Shown here: in pieces, positions 36,536 to 45,147 of the stretch
Position numbering within the stretch: position 1 is the stretch's first letter
How the letters are laid out: every line of letters begins with the position of its first letter
Source: Martinezella hainanensis
GTDB lineage: Bacteria > Pseudomonadota > Alphaproteobacteria > Rhizobiales > Rhizobiaceae
Length of the DNA stretch: 64,000 bases
Direction of reading: 5' to 3'
Assembly (NCBI RefSeq): GCF_900094555.1
Contig: NZ_FMAC01000007.1
Coordinates: 62,001 to 126,000 of the forward strand
Position numbers and translations under genes: made by a program
Notes under the pieces: generated by a model
What the model was told of the DNA's origin: nothing
What the model saw: only the letters and a program-made list of their open reading frames with translations
Databases searched by the model: none

Positions 36536-38022
36536 TTGCGCAGGCGGATATACAGACGCCGGACTCGCGTGCCTTTTCGCAGCTGAAGACCGTGCTCTGG
36601 CTAATCCTGGCAACCTTCGTCTGCCTGACAATTCTGGCCAAGCTCGTCCAGCTTTCCATGTTCTTCGATGGAACCATCTATGCCAGCATCGCCAGAAACA
36701 TGGCGCAGGGTCACGGTACGCCGTGGACGCCTTACTTCTCCAATGGTCTGTTTTCGGCCTTTGCTGAACATCCGCCGTTGATGATGTGGCTGGAGGCCAT
36801 CGGCTTTCTTATCTTTGGCGACACGATCGCTGTCGAGAAATGCTTTTCATTTCTTACCTTGCTCGCAAGTGGACTCCTGCTGACGAAAATATGGAAGCAT
36901 CTCCATCGCGATGACGTGCGAATGGCTGCGATGGCACCCTTTGCGCTTCTCATGGCCGTCATCTCCGGCCGGGTCAGTTGGGCATTTGCCAATGGGATGC
37001 TTGAAAATCAGCTGACGGCTTTTTCATTGGCGGCACTGCTTCCCATCGTTATCGCATATGAGCAACCCGAAGGACCGAGCCGGAAACGTCTTCCTCTAAT
37101 TGCTGCCAGCGGCGCTCTCACGGTTTTTTGTGTGGCGACAAAAGGTCTGGTGGGTCTGTTTCCGCTTGCCGCACCGGGTTTGCACTGGTTGTCTCTTCGG
37201 CAGATTTCGTGGCGGCATGCCTTTTGGGATACATTGCTGCTGACCCTTATCGTGGCTGCCGCATTTGTGATCCTCTGGCAATTCGAGGAGCCACGAGACG
37301 CAATCCGCCGCTATCTCTCCGCTCAATTGCTGCCAAGTCTGAATGGGCAGCGGGGCCACAACGGTGCGGGCTGGGCAGCCGTCCGCACATTCCTGCGCGT
37401 CAGTGCATATCCGATTATTGCCGTGTCGATCTTGCTTATCGCCGCCCATAGGCTGGGAATAAAAGCACCGGATAACATTAGGCAACACAAGCTGCGATTG
37501 CGTCGCGCCGCATTCCTGGTATCCGTCGGCCTTTCGGCTTCCCTGCCCCTTCTTCTCAGCCCTCGAGTTTCGAGCTTTTACTTCAACCCGGCGCTCATTT
37601 ATCTGTCGGCTGGTCTTAGCGTAATTTCGACCCCCGCGCTCGTCGGTATTTTCTCAAGATTGGGTCCCAACGGACGATCTCGGCTGCAACTAATTCTGGC
37701 TGTAGTTCTCGCTGGCGCCGTAATTTCGGTGGTCGCTAATTTCGGTCGACCCGGAAGTGACCGTCCAACGATCGACGATGCATCCAAGATTGCCGACGCG
37801 GCATGCAGCGGAGATGGGAGATGCGCCGTTTCCGGTTGTGGAAGCGTGCTGCAGGATTGGGCGCTCCACGCTTACCTGCAACGTCGTCACAAGGCGAGTC
37901 TTGAAGATGATGTCGATACCCCACACCGGTTTCTGGTCGTGGGCGCGAATTGCCAGGAGAATATCGAAGGGTTTCGAGAGACCGGTGTCGAGCTGGAGCG
38001 GTATCGCTTTTGGGAACGCTGA
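36526..38022 (+). CDS. ArnT/RgtA-like lipid-linked sugar transferase (GT-C fold)
   Basis: A 498-aa membrane protein with about 10-12 helices. The first outer loop FFDGTIYASIARNMAQGHG carries the catalytic acidic residue of GT-C enzymes, followed by FAEHPPLMMWLEAIGFLIFGD, the ArnT/PMT-family signature. A soluble C-terminal domain of about 90 residues with four cysteines (ADAACSGDGRCAVSGCGS and later NCQEN) faces the periplasm. It probably transfers the sugar made by the upstream fusion to lipid A, LPS core or an exported glycan. Confidence 0.82.
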   Translation: MEVIAQADIQTPDSRAFSQLKTVLWLILATFVCLTILAKLVQLSMFFDGTIYASIARNMAQGHGTPWTPYFSNGLFSAFAEHPPLMMWLEAIGFLIFGDTIAVEKCFSFLTLLASGLLLTKIWKHLHRDDVRMAAMAPFALLMAVISGRVSWAFANGMLENQLTAFSLAALLPIVIAYEQPEGPSRKRLPLIAASGALTVFCVATKGLVGLFPLAAPGLHWLSLRQISWRHAFWDTLLLTLIVAAAFVILWQFEEPRDAIRRYLSAQLLPSLNGQRGHNGAGWAAVRTFLRVSAYPIIAVSILLIAAHRLGIKAPDNIRQHKLRLRRAAFLVSVGLSASLPLLLSPRVSSFYFNPALIYLSAGLSVISTPALVGIFSRLGPNGRSRLQLILAVVLAGAVISVVANFGRPGSDRPTIDDASKIADAACSGDGRCAVSGCGSVLQDWALHAYLQRRHKASLEDDVDTPHRFLVVGANCQENIEGFRETGVELERYRFWER

Positions 38023-38248
38023 TTTTACCCTGGACATGCTGCCAGCTCGAGCTTCCTGCCCAGCCCCGTTCATCATTGGCCAATGACTGCAGTTGAAGCT
38101 GTGTGTAGGTTCCGCCGACTGTTGCTGAAGATCGAACCGACCATCGCCATCGTTGCAATCCGGCCTTCGGCGATAACCATCGCTTCACGTCGCGTTCAAT
38201 TCCTGACATATATGCGAAAAGGCGACTTGCCGTCGTGGATATGGCGTC

Positions 38249-38575
38249 ATGAACGGATCAACATCGGAAAAAAGCAAGATGCGTGCACCTGCGGGCTCCG
38301 TTACGGGCCTTTGCTCGGCGTCCGCGACGATGTTTGCAGTGGGAATGGCCTTTCTGGGCTACTGGGGCGTGTATGACCAAGGGCCCTGGCGCATATCCGA
38401 TTATTTTGTGGTGGCTTTGGCCATCATCGGATTTGCGGCTCTTGGTTCCGTACCCTGGATCGTAACGACACCTGTCGCGGAAGAAGAGGCAGAAAAAGTT
38501 GTCGGTGCCCGACGCGCATTGGCATTGGGGGTCGCCTTGATCTGGCTGTCCGTTTGCATCGCGGTATTCACCTAA
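38249..38575 (+). CDS. Small hypothetical membrane protein
   Basis: A 108-aa protein with three hydrophobic segments (about 23-43, 52-72, 88-107) and an acidic cytosolic stretch (VAEEEAEKVVGARR) between the last two. I do not recognise the family. It is followed after 223 bases by another uncharacterised membrane protein on the same strand. The 226 bases before it are without a gene. Confidence 0.45.
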   Translation: MNGSTSEKSKMRAPAGSVTGLCSASATMFAVGMAFLGYWGVYDQGPWRISDYFVVALAIIGFAALGSVPWIVTTPVAEEEAEKVVGARRALALGVALIWLSVCIAVFT

Positions 38576-38798
38576 TCATTCTGCCGGACTTCCATTCGAC
38601 AGAACAAGACACCCCTCTCGGCAAAGAGCGCCTGATTGTCATCCAAAACAATGGTTGGTTTCCAAATTTTCCGGTCGCAAAGGAATACCAGCCTACCAGG
38701 CTATTCAAACACCTTGAAAGGGTCGCGGAGCTTTTATTCTCCCGCTTCATCGAGATACATGACATAATCAACGGCCATATGCAGCTGGAGCATTTTTG

Positions 38799-39599
38799 AT
38801 GCAACGCGAGGCGGTCTGGACGCTGGCTTTGTTTGTTCTTCTTGTGTTTAGCGCCGCAGCCGGTTCGATATTGCGCGCGAGATTACCTGCTCCACATCGC
38901 GGCAGTGAGACAATTGACTTCCTCCGCGTCGTCACGGCCCTTCTTGTCACTTTTGCCGCGCTTGTCATGAGCTTGCTTTTGGCATCGGAACTGAATGCAT
39001 TCACAACTGCGTCTCACGATCGCAACCGTTACGCCGCTGGCCTGGCGGAGATGGACCGCTGTCTGAGGAATTATGGCCCGGCATTGGATCATGAGCGACA
39101 ACTCTTGCGCAGCTACACAACCGCCGTCATCGCCAGCACATGGCCGGGCGAGCCAGTTCCGCCGGGAGCGACATATCCTGACATATCAAAATTGCCTTTG
39201 ACTGGCGAAGCACCCGTTCTTGGCGCAATTCTCAACGACATGGGGCTCGGCATTGCCCGCGAGCAGCCCGCCGATCCTTTGCATCAGCTGCTCGTGACCC
39301 GTTGTAATCAGCTCTTCAGCAATCTGTTGGCGGCGCGATGGACGGTGATCGAAGATGCGCACGGCTCGCTTTCGGCACCGTTTCTTGGCGTCCTGATCTT
39401 CTGGCTTATGCTGGTATTCCTAAGCTTTGGTCTTCAGGCCCCCAGAAACCTGCTTACGGGCTCCATTGTCGCCGTCGCCATCATCTCGGTGGCGAGCGTT
39501 ATGTTTGTCATCCTGGATCTTGATCTTCCCTACGGCGGTTTCTTCGGCATTTCGAGCGAATCCATGCGGCATGCGCTCACCGATATGCTGGCACAATAG
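38799..39599 (+). CDS. DUF4239-like membrane protein
   Basis: A 266-aa protein with four hydrophobic helices: two N-terminal (about 6-26, 44-64) and two C-terminal (about 190-212, 215-240). A soluble region of about 120 residues lies between. The overall two-plus-two layout and the ending DLDLPYGGFFGISSESMRHAL are typical of DUF4239 (bestrophin-like) proteins. The ATG at 38799 is preceded by CTGGAG; a TTG one codon upstream is in frame. Function unknown. Confidence 0.65.
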   Translation: MQREAVWTLALFVLLVFSAAAGSILRARLPAPHRGSETIDFLRVVTALLVTFAALVMSLLLASELNAFTTASHDRNRYAAGLAEMDRCLRNYGPALDHERQLLRSYTTAVIASTWPGEPVPPGATYPDISKLPLTGEAPVLGAILNDMGLGIAREQPADPLHQLLVTRCNQLFSNLLAARWTVIEDAHGSLSAPFLGVLIFWLMLVFLSFGLQAPRNLLTGSIVAVAIISVASVMFVILDLDLPYGGFFGISSESMRHALTDMLAQ

Positions 39600-39705
39600 C
39601 AGCCAACGAAGCCGTGTACCCGTCGTTGCCGGTGAGGCAGCTAATGCGAAACGTCGCCTTGGGACAGCCGGGCTCCGGCAAGCATCCCTCTCAGCCACTC
39701 ACCCA

Positions 39706-40512
39706 TCAATCGGCCAGAGCTTGGGAAATATCGTTTGCAGTCTGGACAACGACAGGTGCGAGGCCTGTAAGGCGCCCGTCCGGCATTCTTTCGCTCGGCC
39801 CGGAAACGCTCACCGCCGCGAAGACGCGCCCCGAGGAATCCCGCACCGGCGCTCCGATACAGCGCACCCCGATCTCGATTTCCTCGTTATCGACCGCAAA
39901 CCCTTTGGCCCTGATGCCGGCCAGCTCCTCGAGCAGCCCATCGAGCTTCGTGATCGTATTTGCGGTATAGGCATGCAAGCCCTCATGGGCAATCCGCAAT
40001 ATCAGCTCTTCGTCCTGAAACGCCAGGAAGGCCTTGCCGACGCTGGTGCAATAGGTCGGCGCCGCCTGCAGCGTCGTGAGGCTGGACGCAATCATCTCCT
40101 CGCGCTCGACGCAGACCATCTGGCTGCCATCGAACATGTGGAAATGAATGATTTCGCCCGTCAGTTGCTGCAGTTTGGCGATATGTGGATGCGCGCGGGT
40201 TGGCGTATCGAGGCTTGCCAGGACGCTGCTGCCGTAGTGAAACATCTTCAGGCCAAGCCGATAGCCCTGGCGCTTGCCATCCTGATCGAGCAGGCCAACC
40301 TCCCGCAAAGATGCGACGATGCGATGGACCGTCGTCTTCGGCAGACCTGTGGCTTCCGAGAGTTCCGCAATCGTCATGCTCGGCTTGGCACGGGAAAACG
40401 TGTCCAGCACGCGCGCCATCTTGCGCAGCGACTTGGCGCCGGCATCCCTGCTTTCCGTTCCCGCCGGAACATCGTCAACGACCGCTTCATTGGTCACCGA
40501 GTGCGTTTTCAT
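39706..40512 (-). CDS. IclR-family transcriptional regulator, last gene of the ABC importer operon
   Basis: A 268-aa IclR regulator: winged helix near residues 25-90 (MTIAELSEATGLPKTTVHRIVASL) and an effector domain with SVGKAFLAF, DNEEIEIGVRCIGAPV and AAVSVSGPSER. The ATG at 40512 has a GGAAAGAG box 4 bases upstream and lies 14 bases from the permease stop, so it belongs to the importer operon. It probably binds the two TTCCG palindromes in the divergent control region 3 kb away; that link is inference. Confidence 0.88.
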   Translation of the reverse strand: MKTHSVTNEAVVDDVPAGTESRDAGAKSLRKMARVLDTFSRAKPSMTIAELSEATGLPKTTVHRIVASLREVGLLDQDGKRQGYRLGLKMFHYGSSVLASLDTPTRAHPHIAKLQQLTGEIIHFHMFDGSQMVCVEREEMIASSLTTLQAAPTYCTSVGKAFLAFQDEELILRIAHEGLHAYTANTITKLDGLLEELAGIRAKGFAVDNEEIEIGVRCIGAPVRDSSGRVFAAVSVSGPSERMPDGRLTGLAPVVVQTANDISQALAD

Positions 40513-40526
40513 ATCTCTTTCCAATT

Positions 40527-41192
40527 TCAATGCCCGGCCATAATCCGCTTTGCTCTTGCTTCGAGCTTACGCGCAATAAACTCCAAAGAGAAGCAGACCA
40601 CAAAGTAGGTTAGCGCCAATAGTGTAAACACAATAAAGGGTTGGTTGGTGCGAATGACAACCTCTCTCCCCAGCCTTGTGATTTCGCTGATGCCGACCAC
40701 CGATATCAGCGAGGTATCCTTGATGATCAATATGGCCTGACCGACGAGCGAGGGAATGACCGCCATCAGCGTCTGTGGGATGGTAATATCGCGCAGACGC
40801 TGGAACAGGCTGAAGCCGACGGCTATGGCAGCCTCGTTCTGGCCCTTGTCCAGCCCCTTCAAGCCGCCGCGTATGATTTCGGTCATGTAGGCACCGTGCG
40901 ACAGCGAAAGGGCGATGACGGCCGTCAAAACCGGGCCGATATCGATGTCATATTGCGGCAGCCCGTAATAGACGAGGAAGACGAACATCAGGAACGGCAT
41001 GCTGCGAAAAAGGTAGACATAGGCGCCGACCAGGAAGCGGATCGGCCCGAGGGGTGACGAGGCGAGAAGCCCTCCCACAATACCGAGACCGAGGGCTGGA
41101 AAGAATGCCGCAGCGGTCAGGAAGAGGACGATGGGAAGCCCGGTGAGAATAAGCTGAATGGCATCGCCGGCGACGGCAGCAATAGTGCTCAT
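40527..41192 (-). CDS. Polar amino-acid ABC permease (HisM/GlnP family), second subunit
   Basis: A 221-aa inner-membrane protein with about five helices and the family EAA-type loop (GLKGLDKGQNEAAIAVGFS). The N-terminal pattern LLASSPLGPIRFLVGAYVYLFRSMPFLMFVFLVYYGLP is typical of the HisMQ group. It starts 4 bases after the first permease, so the two probably form a heterodimer channel. Confidence 0.9.
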   Translation of the reverse strand: MSTIAAVAGDAIQLILTGLPIVLFLTAAAFFPALGLGIVGGLLASSPLGPIRFLVGAYVYLFRSMPFLMFVFLVYYGLPQYDIDIGPVLTAVIALSLSHGAYMTEIIRGGLKGLDKGQNEAAIAVGFSLFQRLRDITIPQTLMAVIPSLVGQAILIIKDTSLISVVGISEITRLGREVVIRTNQPFIVFTLLALTYFVVCFSLEFIARKLEARAKRIMAGH

Positions 41193-41195
41193 GGC

Positions 41196-41867
41196 TCAAG
41201 CTCGCTTATGCTTGGAAAAGCCGGCGCGGCTTTCATAGACATCGACAAGAAGATTGAGCACGACGCAGATGACGACGTAGATCACGCAGCTTACGAGATA
41301 GGCCGGCAGGAACTGATATGTTTCATTGCCGACATCGTCGGCAGCCTTGGTGATTTCGAGAACGGCAATCGTGTAGAGGAGCGAAGTGTCCTTTATCAAT
41401 TGCACGAACTGCCCCGTTATCGCCGGCAGAATTGTTGGCGCCGCTTGAGGCAGAAGAACGTAACGCAGAAGGATGCGCCATTTCAAACCAAGCGACTGTG
41501 CCGCTTCGATCTGACCTCGCGGGATTGCGTTCAGCCCTCCACGCACCATTTCGGCGATATAGGCGCCCGAATTGAAGGTGAGCGCAATCACGCCGGTCGA
41601 AAAGGCCGACAGCGTGATACCAAGCGTCGGCAGGCCAAAATAGATGAAATAGACCTGCACAAGCAGCGGCGTATTGCGAACCAGCGAGACATAGACGGCA
41701 ATTGCCCTGCTGAAAATGCCGCGCGAGGAAAACCGCACAATGCCTGCGACCATACCGACGCAAAGCGCAAGCAACAGTCCGACGGCCGCAGCCGCGAGCG
41801 CATTGCGCATGCCGGTGAGATAGGTATCGCGATACTGCCAGAAGATATCGTAAGCATCCGAGATCAT
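41196..41867 (-). CDS. Polar amino-acid ABC permease (HisQ/GlnP family), first subunit
   Basis: A 223-aa permease from the ATG at 41867 (MISDAYDIFWQYR). It has SLVRNTPLLVQVYFIYFGLP and the EAA-type loop GGLNAIPRGQIEAAQSLGLK that contacts the ATPase. An open frame extends to 41948 but would overlap the ATPase gene by about 70 bases and adds no domain. It lies 11 bases downstream of the ATPase stop in a tight importer operon. Confidence 0.9.
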   Translation of the reverse strand: MISDAYDIFWQYRDTYLTGMRNALAAAAVGLLLALCVGMVAGIVRFSSRGIFSRAIAVYVSLVRNTPLLVQVYFIYFGLPTLGITLSAFSTGVIALTFNSGAYIAEMVRGGLNAIPRGQIEAAQSLGLKWRILLRYVLLPQAAPTILPAITGQFVQLIKDTSLLYTIAVLEITKAADDVGNETYQFLPAYLVSCVIYVVICVVLNLLVDVYESRAGFSKHKRA

Positions 41868-41878
41868 GTGCGGCCAGC

Positions 41879-42610
41879 CTAGTGACGAAGGATCTGATTG
41901 AGAAAGGCACGCGTGCGCGCTTCTTTCGGCTGCGAGAAGAATTCGCAAGGCGGCGCTTTTTCCACCAATTGACCGGCATCGAGAAAGGCGACCTCGGTGG
42001 CAAGCTCCCGGGCAAACCCCATTTCATGGGTGACAACGATCATCGTCATGCCAGATGCCGCCAGCTCGCGCATCACCTGCAGCACCTCTCCGACCATTTC
42101 CGGATCGAGCGCCGAGGTCGGTTCGTCGAACAGCAGTAGCTCGGGATCCATCGCCAGGGCGCGGCAGATGGCGACGCGCTGCTGCTGACCGCCGGACAAT
42201 TGCGCGGGGTAACGGCTGGCCTTGCTCTCCAGCCCGACGCGCGCCAGAAGCTCCATCGCCCGTGCTGCGGCATCCTTGCGGCTGCGCCTGAGAACGCGCC
42301 TTTGCGGCAAGGCTATGTTGTCGAGCACGCTGAGATGCTGAAACAGGTTGAACCGCTGGAAGACCATGCCGATCCTGCGATAGAGCTGGCGGCGCGGCAT
42401 GGCGGCTATATCCTGGCCGCCAAGGAGGATCTGGCCGGCAGACAAGGATCCAGCCAGCCTGTTTATGGCGCGGATGAAGGTGCTCTTGCCTGAGCCGGAC
42501 GGACCGCAGACAACGAGCACATCCGACCGTTCGAACTGAATGGATATTCCGCGCAGGGCGTGGAAATCCTTGAAATGCAAATTGACGTCGCGCGCTTCGA
42601 AGAATGCCAT
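41879..42610 (-). CDS. Polar amino-acid ABC transporter ATP-binding protein (GlnQ/HisP family)
   Basis: A 243-aa ATPase with Walker A GPSGSGKSTFI (about residues 36-46), Q-loop FQRFNLF, signature LSGGQQQR, Walker B LLLFDEPTSALD and the switch histidine in VVTHEMGFA. The start has a GGAGG box. It energises the two permeases that follow and works with the binding protein encoded upstream. Confidence 0.94.
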   Translation of the reverse strand: MAFFEARDVNLHFKDFHALRGISIQFERSDVLVVCGPSGSGKSTFIRAINRLAGSLSAGQILLGGQDIAAMPRRQLYRRIGMVFQRFNLFQHLSVLDNIALPQRRVLRRSRKDAAARAMELLARVGLESKASRYPAQLSGGQQQRVAICRALAMDPELLLFDEPTSALDPEMVGEVLQVMRELAASGMTMIVVTHEMGFARELATEVAFLDAGQLVEKAPPCEFFSQPKEARTRAFLNQILRH

Positions 42611-42688
42611 CGCGATCCTCCATGACCTTGCCGAGAGACGATATGCCGAGCGTCGGCAAGCAGCCGACGCTCGCTCTTAGATCCGTCG

Positions 42689-43597
42689 CTATTGCAATGT
42701 CATGCGGCTGGCATTGCCGCTCTCCGGCGCATAGGCGCCGATGCCAAGCAGATCGACCAGCTTCTTGCGCTCGTCGGAAACGCCGCTGTTCTTTTCCAGG
42801 AAGTCCTTCTTCCAGGTATCGCCGTCGACCCAGTATTTCTTGAGTGCGGCCAGCTCACCGCTTTCCCCGATCTTGGCCAGGAAGAAATTAAGGTATTGCC
42901 AGGTGTAGGTGTCGCCCGGACGCACGGCAAAGCCCCAAGTGTCGGTCGTGATCAGTTCGCGCGGCTGTTTCAAGGCCTCGAAGCCATACTCCGATTTTAC
43001 CACTCCCAAGACAGCCAGATCGTTGAGTGCCGCATCGACGCGGCCCGTCTTCAATGCCTGGTAGGTATCTGTGTCATTCGGGTAGGTTTGCAGCTCCGCC
43101 TTCGGGAAGAACTGCTTGGCGGCATCGACGGCATTGGTGCCTGCCTTGACGGCGATGCGTTTGCCGGCCTCATTCAACTCCTCCCAGGATTTGCCTTGGT
43201 CTTCCGGCTTGACGATCGCCACGACACCGGTGGAATACCAGCTCTCCGTCGTGAAAAGGATCTGCTGCGCACGCTTGAACGTCGTCGACATGCTCGTTGC
43301 CAGAATATCGGACTTGCGGCTGAGAAGGCCGGGAATGAGCCCCGCCCACTCGACATTTCGCATTTCGAGGTCGACATCGAGTTTTGAGGCAATAAGCCTG
43401 TCGAGATCCACGGAAAAGCCGGCCGGATTGCCGTTTGCATCCCTGAACTGCCAGGGGGCCGCCGAAAGATCGTTCATGATGACGATCTTCTTGTCTTTCA
43501 TGATCTCGCCGAGGGTCCCCTTGGGATCATCGGCAGCCGACGCAACGCCTCCCATCACCAGCGTCAATCCAATTGCGAGCACTGCAAACTTATTCAT
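42689..43597 (-). CDS. Periplasmic amino-acid-binding protein (family 3 solute-binding protein)
   Basis: A 302-aa protein with a signal peptide (MNKFAVLAIGLTLVMGGVASA). The mature chain shows the type 3 pattern: APWQFRDANGNPAGFSVDLDRLIASKL, then MRNVEWAGLIPGLLSRKSDILATSMSTT and the lobe-2 YQALKTGRVDAALNDL. An AGGGGAG box precedes the ATG at 43597. First gene of the leftward importer operon. Ligand unknown; the aminotransferase divergent from it suggests an amino acid or related amine. Confidence 0.92.
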   Translation of the reverse strand: MNKFAVLAIGLTLVMGGVASAADDPKGTLGEIMKDKKIVIMNDLSAAPWQFRDANGNPAGFSVDLDRLIASKLDVDLEMRNVEWAGLIPGLLSRKSDILATSMSTTFKRAQQILFTTESWYSTGVVAIVKPEDQGKSWEELNEAGKRIAVKAGTNAVDAAKQFFPKAELQTYPNDTDTYQALKTGRVDAALNDLAVLGVVKSEYGFEALKQPRELITTDTWGFAVRPGDTYTWQYLNFFLAKIGESGELAALKKYWVDGDTWKKDFLEKNSGVSDERKKLVDLLGIGAYAPESGNASRMTLQ

Positions 43598-43619
43598 CGT
43601 TACTCCCCTTTTTATCTTG

Positions 43620-43634
43620 TTCCGCATTGCGGAA
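43620..43634. promoter_or_regulatory. Palindrome 1 in the divergent control region (candidate IclR operator)
   Basis: TTCCGC-ATT-GCGGAA is a perfect 6-3-6 palindrome located 23 bases upstream of the binding-protein start on its own strand side. A related palindrome lies about 120 bases away, nearer the aminotransferase. Both share TTCCG-N5-CGGAA, a spacing common for IclR-family sites. Confidence 0.6.
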
Positions 43635-43738
43635 TAACATTTTCAAACGAGACAATAAACGCATAAAATAAAATAAACCGCAACGTCTATCTTGACTGCA
43701 GCAATTATATTTATTTAAGTGAGCATGCTTATAAATCA

Positions 43739-43757
43739 TATTCCGTATATCGGAATA
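43739..43757. promoter_or_regulatory. Palindrome 2 in the divergent control region (candidate IclR operator)
   Basis: TATTCCG-TATAT-CGGAATA is a perfect 7-5-7 palindrome about 190 bases upstream of the aminotransferase. It contains the same TTCCG-N5-CGGAA core as palindrome 1. A TTGACT at 43692-43697 could be the -35 box of a rightward promoter, placing this site just downstream of the start, but I could not find a good -10. Confidence 0.6.
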
Positions 43758-43945
43758 ATGAGAGACAAGGATGCCGGGAGGACGGTGGGTAAAATCAAGC
43801 GGACATGACGCGTTAAACTGCCGGCTGCGCTGGGGAGGCGCTCGGGCACAATCCAGATGATTTTTCATCGGTCCGTTCGCTCAGCGCCGGATCGATGCCA
43901 ACTGCGCTGCGGACCGCCTGACGGCCGCGCGAGGAGATGATTTTT

Positions 43946-45136
43946 ATGGACTATCGGGCGACCGAGTGGCCGGTTTCCGGCACTCCAGCGCGCATCAATG
44001 GAATCGAGCTCAACCAGATCTGCGATATTGCCGATCTGGCGCGCGAAGATCCCGATGTGATCAAACTCTGGATCGGTGAAGGCGATCTGCCGACACCTCA
44101 ATTCATACGCGAGGCCGCAGTCTCCGCGTTATCCGCAGGACAGACCCGCTATACCTATGCTCTGGGCGTGCCTGCTCTGCGCGAAGCCCTGGAGCGCTAT
44201 CACAAGCGGCATTTCAACGTCGATATCGGCGCCGATCGCTTCAGCATCACGGCGGGCGGTGTTCAGGCCATCATGCAGGCGGTCCAAGCCGTCCTGAACC
44301 CCGGCGATGAGGTCATCGTTCCCGTGCCGGCCTGGCCGAACCTGATCGAGATCATCGGCATTCTCGGCGGTAAGGTGGTTCCGGTACCCTATCGCACCCT
44401 TGCCGCCGGCGGTTTTGCACTTGATCTCGACGATCTGTTTGGCGCCGTCACGTCCAAGACGCGCGTTATCGCCATCAACTCCCCATCAAATCCGACGGGC
44501 TGGGTGATGCCGAGGGAGCACATGCTGGCCGTACGTGACTTCGCCAGAAGCAAGGGCATCTGGATCATATCCGACGAGGTCTATTCCCATTTCACCTATA
44601 ACGGTGCTCTTGCCCCCTCCTTCCTGGAGATTACGGAGCCTACCGATCGGCTGATTGTCACCAATACCTTTTCGAAGAACTGGTGCATGACCGGCTGGCG
44701 CATTGGCTGGGTCATCTATCCGAAGGGGATGTCCAAGATCTTCGACAATCTCAGCCAATACAACACGACCAGCGTCGCCACCTTCGTCCAGCATGCCGCT
44801 GTCGCAGCGCTCGATCAGGGTGATGAATTCATCAAATCCCTCGTCGCTCGATCCACGCGTGGACGCGAAATCATTTGCTCGACACTCGATAAGCTGCCGA
44901 ACGTGCGTGTCTTCTGGCCTGACGGAACTTTTTATTTCTTCTTCTCCGTTCACGGCATGAATAGCGGCTATGATATGGCGCGCAGGATCCTGAAGGAGGC
45001 AGGCGTGGGGGTCGCTCCGGGCTCGGCTTTCGGCCCAGGTGGTGAAGAATTCCTACGTGTATGCTTTGCCGTTGATCCTGCACTCATCGAGGAAGGCGCA
45101 AGGCGCCTGGAAGCGTTTCTGTGCAAGCAGCAATAG
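43946..45136 (+). CDS. Class I/II PLP-dependent aminotransferase
   Basis: A 396-aa fold-type I aminotransferase. It has the NSPSNPTGWVMPREH motif, the DEVYSHF strand that holds the PLP ring, and the Schiff-base lysine in NTFSKNWCMTGWRIGW near residue 237. The C-terminal arginine for the substrate carboxylate lies in FLRVCFA. The ATG at 43946 is correctly spaced (9 bases) from GAGGAG, whereas the ATG at 43937 abuts it. First gene of the rightward catabolic operon, so it probably deaminates the imported substrate. Confidence 0.9.
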   Translation: MDYRATEWPVSGTPARINGIELNQICDIADLAREDPDVIKLWIGEGDLPTPQFIREAAVSALSAGQTRYTYALGVPALREALERYHKRHFNVDIGADRFSITAGGVQAIMQAVQAVLNPGDEVIVPVPAWPNLIEIIGILGGKVVPVPYRTLAAGGFALDLDDLFGAVTSKTRVIAINSPSNPTGWVMPREHMLAVRDFARSKGIWIISDEVYSHFTYNGALAPSFLEITEPTDRLIVTNTFSKNWCMTGWRIGWVIYPKGMSKIFDNLSQYNTTSVATFVQHAAVAALDQGDEFIKSLVARSTRGREIICSTLDKLPNVRVFWPDGTFYFFFSVHGMNSGYDMARRILKEAGVGVAPGSAFGPGGEEFLRVCFAVDPALIEEGARRLEAFLCKQQ

Positions 45137-45147
45137 GATGAAGGACA

